Assembly (NCBI GenBank): GCA_036520135.1
Contig: DATDKF010000006.1
Span: 1 to 13,280, forward strand
Length of the DNA stretch: 13,280 bases
Direction: 5' to 3'
Origin: DASSUW01 sp036520135
GTDB taxonomy: Bacteria > Actinomycetota > Thermoleophilia > Solirubrobacterales > Solirubrobacteraceae
Below are positions 6,431 through 11,393 of this stretch, piece after piece; the first letter of the stretch is position 1; every line of letters begins with the position of its first letter. The notes under the pieces were generated by a model, which was given only the letters and a program-made list of their open reading frames with translations, did not search any database and had not been told where the DNA came from. Made by a program: the position numbers and the translations under genes.

Positions 6431-7657
6431 ATGCTTCGCGTCCCGGTCAGCGCCGCTCGCCGCCTGGCGGTCGTCGCCCAGCGGCTCGGCGGGCCTGCGC
6501 CGCGGCGCCGGCCCGGCCGCGACGAGATCCTCGACGTCTGCCGCGCGCTGCGCTGCCTGCAGCTCGACCCCACCAACGTGGTCGCGCGCTCACACCTGCT
6601 CGTCGTGTACAGCCGGCTCGGCCCGTTCGACCAGGCCGAGCTCGAGCGGCTCGTCTACGAGGACCGCGAGCTGTTCGAGTACTGGGCGCACGAGGCGTCG
6701 CTCGTCCTGACCGAGGACCTGCCGCTGCACCGCTGGGAGATGCGCACCTGGCCGCGCGGCGACGGCGTCTGGCGCCGGCGCGCGCGCGAGTGGTGGAAGC
6801 TCAACGGCGAGTTCCGCGCCTACCTCCTCGACCGCCTGCGCGCCGACGGGCCGCTGCCGCTGCGCGAGCTCGAGGACCGCTCGGTCGCGCCGTGGCTGTC
6901 CACCGGCTGGACCGACCAGCGCAACGTCTCGCGGATGCTCGACCTGATGTGGGTGCGCGGCCACGTCGGGATCGCCGGCCGCGAGGGCGGCCAGCGGCTG
7001 TGGGACCTGATGGAGCGCTGCCTGCCGCCGGACGCGCCCGCCGACGAGCCCGGCGACGAGGAGGTCACGCGGCGGGCGACGCTGCTCGCGTTGCGGGCGC
7101 TGGGCGTCGCGCGCGCCCCGCACATCCGCGCGCACTTCACCCGCGGCCGCTATCCGACGCTGCCCGAGACGCTCGCCGCACTGCAGGCCGAGGGCCGGAT
7201 CGTCCCGGTCGAGGTCGAGGGGCTGCGCGGCGAGTGGTGGGTGCGCGCCGAGGACGTCGAGACGCTCGAGGCGTGCCGCAACGGCGACTTCCGCGGCCGC
7301 ACCGCGCTGCTCTCGCCGTTCGACAACCTGCTCTGCGACCGCGCGCGCACCGAGGAGCTGTTCGGCTTCTCGCACCGGCTCGAGATCTACACGCCGAAGG
7401 CCAGGCGCCGCTGGGGCTACTTCGTCCTGCCGATCCTGCACGGCGACCGCCTGATCGGCCGCGCCGACCTGCAGGTGGACCGTCGCGGCGGCCGCCTCGT
7501 CGCGCCGGCGATCCATCGCGAGGACGGTGCGCCGCGCGGCAAGGGCATCGCGCGCGCGATCCGCCGCGAGCTCGAGCGGCTCGCGACCTGGCAGAGCGCC
7601 GGCGAGGTGGAGATCCAGGCCGCCCCGGCTGCCTGGCCGGGGGTCAGACCTCCTTAG
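6431..7657 (+). CDS. YcaQ/AlkX-type DNA interstrand-crosslink glycosylase (winged-helix DNA-binding protein)
   Basis: This 408-residue protein is of the HTH_42/YcaQ family. E. coli YcaQ (AlkX) and Streptomyces AlkZ are DNA glycosylases that remove bulky N7-alkylguanines and unhook crosslinks. The catalytic region reads LQLDPTNVVARSH, with Gln44-Leu45-Asp46. The Q-hydrophobic-D form is typical of YcaQ-like enzymes; AlkZ self-resistance enzymes have Q-hydrophobic-Q. Further family features are YWAHEASLV (84-92), SPFDNLLCDR (295-304), LFGFSHRLEIY (310-320) and GYFVLPILHGDRLIGRADL (329-347). It is expected to act on damaged chromosomal DNA in the cytoplasm. The ATG gives the family-typical N-terminus; there is no ribosome-binding site, and it may be leaderless. 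The last residues (WPGVRPP) and the stop lie inside a palindromic element, so the native C-terminus may have been replaced. The stop overlaps that of fumarylacetoacetase by 4 bp. Confidence 0.88.
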   Translation: MLRVPVSAARRLAVVAQRLGGPAPRRRPGRDEILDVCRALRCLQLDPTNVVARSHLLVVYSRLGPFDQAELERLVYEDRELFEYWAHEASLVLTEDLPLHRWEMRTWPRGDGVWRRRAREWWKLNGEFRAYLLDRLRADGPLPLRELEDRSVAPWLSTGWTDQRNVSRMLDLMWVRGHVGIAGREGGQRLWDLMERCLPPDAPADEPGDEEVTRRATLLALRALGVARAPHIRAHFTRGRYPTLPETLAALQAEGRIVPVEVEGLRGEWWVRAEDVETLEACRNGDFRGRTALLSPFDNLLCDRARTEELFGFSHRLEIYTPKARRRWGYFVLPILHGDRLIGRADLQVDRRGGRLVAPAIHREDGAPRGKGIARAIRRELERLATWQSAGEVEIQAAPAAWPGVRPP

Positions 7658-7684
7658 TCGGGGCGACTCAAAGGGTCTGACCCC
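7640..7684. repeat. 45-nt palindromic element / bidirectional hairpin
   Basis: GGGGTCAGACC (7640-7650) is perfectly complementary to GGTCTGACCCC (7674-7684). Inside, AGTCG (7656-7660) pairs with CGACT (7664-7668) around a GGG loop. Overall 17 of 21 positions pair by Watson-Crick rules, plus one G-U. It carries the stop codons of both convergent genes and encodes the C-terminal residues of both. It looks like a small mobile palindrome of REP type, possibly spread by a transposase elsewhere in the genome, and could also end transcription from both sides. There is no T tract and no second copy in this window. Confidence 0.7.
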
Positions 7685-8790
7685 TGAATCGTGCCGGCGA
7701 CCTCGCCGAACGAGACGCGATCGCCGCCGCCACCGCGCAGGATCACGGTGTCCCCGTCCTGCAGGAACCGGCTGTTCTCGGTGAGCTCGATGAGGCTGCC
7801 CTGGCTGCCCGGCTCGGCGCCGGAGATCGTGCCCGACGCGTAGAGGTCGCCTGGGCACACATTGGTGCCGTTGATGGTCGCGTGGGCGAGCTGTTGCGGG
7901 AAGGTCCAGTACAGGCCGCGCGTGTTCGTGCGCGAGATCACGTGCCCGTTGAGCTCGACCTCGAGCGCGATGTCGAGTGCCCAGTCGCCCTCGGTGCGCA
8001 GGTACTCGTGCGGCTCGGGGTCCTGCGGCGGGGCGGGCACGCGGAACGGCTCGAGCGCCTCCAGCGGCACGACCCAGGGCGAGATCGAGGTGGCGAACGA
8101 CTTGCCGAGGAATGGCCCCAGCGGCACGTACTCCCAGCGCTGGATGTCGCGCGCGCTCCAGTCGTTGACGAGCACGAAGCCGAAGACGTGGTCGGCCGCG
8201 GCGGCGGCCGAGATCGACGTCCCGAGCTCGTTGCCGGGGCCGGTGACGAAGCCGAGCTCGAGCTCGATGTCGAGCCGCTGCGAGGGGCCGAAGCCGGGCC
8301 GGCCGCCGGGCTCGGCCGGCGGCAGCTGGCCGCGCGGGCGGCGGATCGGCGTGCCCGACACGACGACCGAGCTGGCGCGCCCGTGGTAGCCGACCGGCAG
8401 GTGCCGCCAGTTGGGCAGCAGCGGCTCGGCGTCCGGCCGGAACATGCGGCCGAGGTTGCTCGCGTGCTCGAGCGACGAGTAGAAGTCGACGTAGTCGCCG
8501 ATCGCGACCGGCAGCCGCGGCTCGAGCCCGGCGAGCGGCACGGAGTTGTGGCGGCCCGCCTCGATCGTCTCGCGCAGGCACGCGCGCAGCGCGCTCCACG
8601 CCGGGCGCCCGAGCGCGAGCAGCGGGTTGAGCACCGGCCCCGCGAGCGTGCCGGGTGGCAGGCCGGTGGCCGCCTCGTAGCCGTCGAGGAGTACGGCGTC
8701 GTCGCCGTAGCGGACCGCAAGCCGCGCCGGCTCGCCGGGCCGGGCGACCGCGCCGTAGGGCAGGTTCTCGAGGCCGAATCCGTCGGTCAC
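7654..8790 (-). CDS. fahA: Fumarylacetoacetase (fumarylacetoacetate hydrolase)
   Basis: Cytoplasmic enzyme (EC 3.7.1.2) that splits 4-fumarylacetoacetate into fumarate and acetoacetate, the last step of tyrosine and homogentisate breakdown. At 378 residues it is a little short of typical (~400-420). Active-site motifs are intact: GDYVDFYSSLEHASN with metal-binding Asp102 and catalytic His109, LPVGYHGRASSVVVSGT with Tyr135, DIELELG with metal-binding Glu176 and Glu178, and VNDWSARDIQRWEY with Asp210; Lys230 follows. The GTG start at 8790 fits the family N-terminus. TAGGAT on the minus strand (8804-8799) could be its -10 box. The family usually ends shortly after GEVAGTI-L-P-A; here the chain diverges after GEVAGTI into QGSDPLSRPD, encoded by the palindromic element. 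No other tyrosine-pathway gene is in the window. Confidence 0.95.
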   Translation of the reverse strand: MTDGFGLENLPYGAVARPGEPARLAVRYGDDAVLLDGYEAATGLPPGTLAGPVLNPLLALGRPAWSALRACLRETIEAGRHNSVPLAGLEPRLPVAIGDYVDFYSSLEHASNLGRMFRPDAEPLLPNWRHLPVGYHGRASSVVVSGTPIRRPRGQLPPAEPGGRPGFGPSQRLDIELELGFVTGPGNELGTSISAAAAADHVFGFVLVNDWSARDIQRWEYVPLGPFLGKSFATSISPWVVPLEALEPFRVPAPPQDPEPHEYLRTEGDWALDIALEVELNGHVISRTNTRGLYWTFPQQLAHATINGTNVCPGDLYASGTISGAEPGSQGSLIELTENSRFLQDGDTVILRGGGGDRVSFGEVAGTIQGSDPLSRPD

Positions 8791-8825
8791 GGGGCTAGAT
8801 CCTATGAGCGGGTATGCCTTCGGTC

Positions 8826-9431
8826 ATGAAGGAGATTCAACCCGGGCTGCTGCACTGGACCGCCTACCGCGACACGATCGGCGCCGACGTGCACTCGTAC
8901 TTCCATGTCCCGTCGGGCACGCTGCTGGATCCGATGGTGCCGCCGGAGGGGATCGAGGCGATCGGCGCCGAGCCGCAGCGCATCGTCCTCACCAACCGCC
9001 ACCACTATCGCGAGAGCGACCGCTTCGGCTGCCCGGTCTTCTGCCACGAGTCCGGGCTTCACGAGTTCGACGACGGCCGCGTGGTCGAGGGCTTCGCGTT
9101 CGGCGACGAGCTGGCGCCGGGCGTGCGCGTGTTCGAGGTCGGGGTGCTCACGCCGGAGGAGACGGCGGTCCACCTCGACGACGCCGCGATGGCGTTCGCC
9201 GACTGCGTGATCCGCGGGCGCCACGGGGAGCTGGGGTTCGTCCCGGACTACCTGCTCGGCGACGATCCGCAGGCGGTCAGGGAGGGGCTGCGGGCCGCCT
9301 TCAGGCGCCTGTGCGAAGAGCACGAGTTCGACGCGCTGCTGCTCGCGCACGGCGACCCGATGGTCCACGGCGGCCGTTCGGCGCTGTGGACGTTCGCCGA
9401 CGCGCCGACCGCGGGCGCGCCGCCCGGGTGA
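8826..9431 (+). CDS. Metallo-beta-lactamase-fold-like protein with degraded metal site
   Basis: About 201 residues. The opening (MKEIQPGLLHWTAYRDTIGADVHSY in pieces) and the order of elements resemble the metallo-beta-lactamase fold. There is an early strand and DP turn (LLDPMVPPEG, 33-42), then LTNRHHYRESDRF (55-67) where the HxHxDH metal motif should be, then GVLTPEETAVHL (106-117), and LLLAHGDPMV (171-180). The canonical histidine cluster is missing, so hydrolase activity is doubtful; it may be a pseudoenzyme or sensor. I prefer the ATG at 8826 (MKEIQPG) over that at 8814, because residues typical of the family begin there; neither has a ribosome-binding site. It diverges from fahA with only 35 bp between starts. 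No signal peptide is seen. The fold assignment is moderately sure, the function unknown. Confidence 0.7.
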   Translation: MKEIQPGLLHWTAYRDTIGADVHSYFHVPSGTLLDPMVPPEGIEAIGAEPQRIVLTNRHHYRESDRFGCPVFCHESGLHEFDDGRVVEGFAFGDELAPGVRVFEVGVLTPEETAVHLDDAAMAFADCVIRGRHGELGFVPDYLLGDDPQAVREGLRAAFRRLCEEHEFDALLLAHGDPMVHGGRSALWTFADAPTAGAPPG

Positions 9432-9454
9432 CCTGACCGACCGTCCAGCTTTGG

Positions 9455-9460
9455 TTGACA
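9455..9460 (+). promoter_or_regulatory. Possible -35 box upstream of the secreted protein at 9495
   Basis: TTGACA is a perfect -35 hexamer 40 nt before the GTG start. No good -10 hexamer follows at 16-18 bp, so the promoter is unproven. The same hexamer sits 39 nt before the TTG of the relic paralogue downstream. Confidence 0.3.
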
Positions 9461-9494
9461 GACGCTGCGCGGGTCCGCGAGGGTCGGCCTTCCG

Positions 9495-10904
9495 GTGCGT
9501 CGCGTCCTGACACTCACGGTGGTGCTGGCGGCGCTGTACGCCGCGCCCGCGAACGCTCAGGTCCCCGTCCTCTTGCCGCCGTTCACCAGCGACTACGCGG
9601 TCAGCGACATCGGCGCCCCAGCCGGTGTCCCGCCCCGCTTCGGCGGGCTGACGCTGAAGGCGGGCACGACCGACAAGCTGCTGCTCGGCGGGACGGCGAA
9701 CGAGGCCGGCGGGGCGCTGTACGAGGTGACGGTCGCGCGCGATCCGCAGGGTCACATCAGCGGCTTCGTCGGCACCGCCACCCGCTACGCCGATGCCGCC
9801 TACAACGACGGCGGCGTCGTCTACGGCCCCGGAAACGTCCTGTTCCTCGCGCGCTGGCCGTCGAACGAGCTCGGGCAGACCAAGCCCGGCAGCACGATCA
9901 CGAACAAGGTCACGCCGCTCGCGCCGCTCGGCATCGAGTCCTCGCTCGTCGCGCTGCGCTTCGTGCCGCCCGGTAGCCCCGGGTCGGGCCGCCTGAAGCT
10001 CGTGAGCTACGGCGGCGGTGCCTGGTACGACGCGAGCGTCACGCCGGACGGCAGTGGCACCTACAACCTCGTCGGCGTCAAGGAGGTCACCGCGTCGCGG
10101 CTGTCCGGCGGCGCCGTCGGCTTCGTCTACGTCAACCGCGGCTCCGCGCAGTTCAGCCGCCCGAGCTTGCTGGTCTCCGAGTATTCGGCCGACCAGGTGG
10201 GCGCCTACGCCGTCGACGCCAACGGCGACCCGATCGTCTCCACGCGGCGCACGTTCATCACCGGCCTGGACGGCGCCGACGGCGCGTTCATCGACCCAGT
10301 GACCGGCGACTTCCTCTTCTCGACGTTCGGCGCCACCAACCGCGTCATCGTCGTCCGCGGCTTCGCAGCGCCCCCGCCGCCACCGGTCGCCGGCAAGAAG
10401 GTCAACGCCATCCCGGCGGGCGGCACGGTCAAGATCAAGCGCCCTGGCAAGAAGGGCTTCACGACGCTCAAGGCGGGCGAGCAGATCCCGGTCGGCACGA
10501 CGGTCGACACCACGAAGGGCCGCGTCACGCTCGTCACCGCCGCCAAGGGCGGCGGCACCGCCCAGGCCGACTTCTACGACGGTGTCTTCAAGATCGCCCA
10601 GGCCAAGGGGTCCACGCTGACGACGCTCACGCTCGTCGACCGGCTCGCGTGCGGCGCCGGCAAGGCGAACGCAGCGGCGAAGAAGAAGCGCAAGCGCCGC
10701 CTCTGGGGTGACGGCTCGGGCCGCTTCCGCACCAAGGGCAAGCACAGCGCGGCCACGGTCGTCGGCACCCGGTGGCTCGTCGAGGACACGTGCACGACCA
10801 CGCTCACGCGCGTCGCGCGCGGCCGGGTCTCGGTCCGCGACTTCGCCAAGAAGAAGACCGTGATCGTCAAGGCGGGGAAGAAGTACATCGCGCGCGCCAG
10901 GTAG
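9495..10904 (+). CDS. Secreted protein: PEP-CTERM-like ectodomain plus C-terminal FecR-like basic module
   Basis: The 469 residues begin with a Sec signal peptide (1-21, MRRVLTLTVVLAALYAAPANA, cut before Gln22). Residues ~25-290 form a repeat-like, glycine-rich, probably beta-propeller region with GGALYEV, YNDGGVVYGPGNVLFLARWP and DPVTGDFLFSTFG. From memory this region resembles ectodomains of proteobacterial and cyanobacterial PEP-CTERM proteins. A PPPPP linker (293-297) leads to a ~165-residue module (303-469). This has GTVKIKRPGKKGF, a FecR-like GEQIPVGTTVDTTKGRVTLV, ADFYDGVFKI, a basic run KKKRKRRLWGDG, then ATVVGTRWLVEDTC, VARGRVSVRDF and VKAGKKYIARAR. Two cysteines in the module could pair. 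There is no LPXTG and no C-terminal membrane helix. The GTG start is chosen because it opens the signal peptide; the ribosome-binding site is weak (GAGGG, 11 nt away). The role is unknown, probably at the cell surface. Confidence 0.85.
   Translation: MRRVLTLTVVLAALYAAPANAQVPVLLPPFTSDYAVSDIGAPAGVPPRFGGLTLKAGTTDKLLLGGTANEAGGALYEVTVARDPQGHISGFVGTATRYADAAYNDGGVVYGPGNVLFLARWPSNELGQTKPGSTITNKVTPLAPLGIESSLVALRFVPPGSPGSGRLKLVSYGGGAWYDASVTPDGSGTYNLVGVKEVTASRLSGGAVGFVYVNRGSAQFSRPSLLVSEYSADQVGAYAVDANGDPIVSTRRTFITGLDGADGAFIDPVTGDFLFSTFGATNRVIVVRGFAAPPPPPVAGKKVNAIPAGGTVKIKRPGKKGFTTLKAGEQIPVGTTVDTTKGRVTLVTAAKGGGTAQADFYDGVFKIAQAKGSTLTTLTLVDRLACGAGKANAAAKKKRKRRLWGDGSGRFRTKGKHSAATVVGTRWLVEDTCTTTLTRVARGRVSVRDFAKKKTVIVKAGKKYIARAR
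10401..10904 (+). repeat. Shared FecR-like C-terminal module, copy A
   Basis: This 3' segment encodes the module that recurs at 12816-13280 and, as a fragment, at 11305-11358. Identity is strongest over the stretch encoding KKKRKRRLWGDG through VARG and RDF. Confidence 0.8.
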
Positions 10905-10910
10905 ATCTCG

Positions 10911-10947
10911 CTCGCGCGTAGATGGATAGCGCGCATCGCCGCGCGAG
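10911..10947 (+). terminator. Weak hairpin after the secreted-protein gene
   Basis: CTCGCGCG (10911-10918) and CGCGCGAG (10940-10947) form a perfect 8-bp stem with a 21-nt loop, 6 nt after the TAG stop. There is no T tract. The terminator role is tentative. Confidence 0.3.
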
Positions 10948-11163
10948 GCGCGGCAGCGTGATCCGGACGACGACCTGGGCCTGCGCGGGGGCATCCGCCG
11001 AGATCTGAGCCGGTGGTGCGTTGATCATGTCTCGGCGCCTATTGCGCTTCCAGGATTGCGCGACTCCGTCGTTCGGCGCGAGCGGCACGTGAGGTGTCGC
11101 ACCGCCGGCGTTCAGGGCGTCGTGATCAATGCCGCAAGAGCCGCGTCGCTCGGCCTCGGTGAT
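10948..11163. other. Non-coding stretch with no recognisable gene
   Basis: This belongs to the 489-bp gap between the two secreted-protein genes. It has no frame with family resemblance and no tRNA-like fold that I can see. A minus-strand frame spans it but has an arginine/proline-rich shadow composition. Confidence 0.5.
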
Positions 11164-11179
11164 CTGTCCGTTCGGACAG
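11164..11179. promoter_or_regulatory. Operator-like palindrome next to a -35 box
   Basis: CTGTCCG-TT-CGGACAG has perfect 7-bp arms and ends 7 bp before TTGACA (11187-11192). A weak -10, GACGAT, lies 18 bp further on (11211-11216). It could be a regulator site for the relic gene or for the beta-helix gene that follows. Confidence 0.35.
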
Positions 11180-11186
11180 GAAGCGA

Positions 11187-11216
11187 TTGACACGGCGCCG
11201 GGCGTTCGACGACGAT
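11187..11216 (+). promoter_or_regulatory. Possible promoter upstream of the relic and beta-helix gene
   Basis: There is a perfect -35 TTGACA (11187-11192). The best -10 is GACGAT (11211-11216) after 18 bp, with only three of six bases. If used, it would give the 11394 gene a leader of ~170 nt containing the relic. Confidence 0.3.
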
Positions 11217-11225
11217 CCGTGAGCC

Positions 11226-11358
11226 TTGACCGCGCGGGCTGCCACCAGGCCGGTCGTCGCGGTCGCCGCCGCGATCGTCGGCCTACTCGCAATGAAGGGA
11301 ACGGACCGTCCTCGTCAAGGCCGGCAAGAAGTACATCGCCCGGACGAGGAGGCCTTGA
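11226..11358 (+). pseudogene. Relic of a third secreted paralogue (signal peptide plus last codons of the FecR-like module)
   Basis: From TTG 11226 the DNA encodes TARAATRPVVAVAAAIVGLLA, typical of a signal peptide. From 11305, in another frame, it encodes TVLVKAGKKYIARTRRP and a TGA at 11356. This second piece matches the last residues of the upstream protein (TVIVKAGKKYIARAR), and the DNA is also closely similar. The simplest reading is a gene whose middle was deleted out of frame, leaving promoter, signal peptide and tail. The signal-peptide frame also happens to run on in frame into the next gene. Confidence 0.6.
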
Positions 11359-11393
11359 CGCCGCGGGCGCGGGTTGTGGACCATCGTGATGGC

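Noticed and set aside
6590..8599. Minus-strand frame of 669 codons
   Set aside because: Shadow of the glycosylase and off-frame in fumarylacetoacetase, both of which have strong family motifs.
8802..10994. Minus-strand frame of 730 codons
   Set aside because: Covers the beta-lactamase-like and secreted-protein genes on the wrong strand; low-complexity Arg/Asp/Ala sequence.
11226..11393. N-terminal extension of the beta-helix protein to TTG 11226 or ATG 11292
   Set aside because: The frame is open, but the extension would put ~56 or ~34 polar and relic-derived residues before a normal signal peptide starting at GTG 11394.
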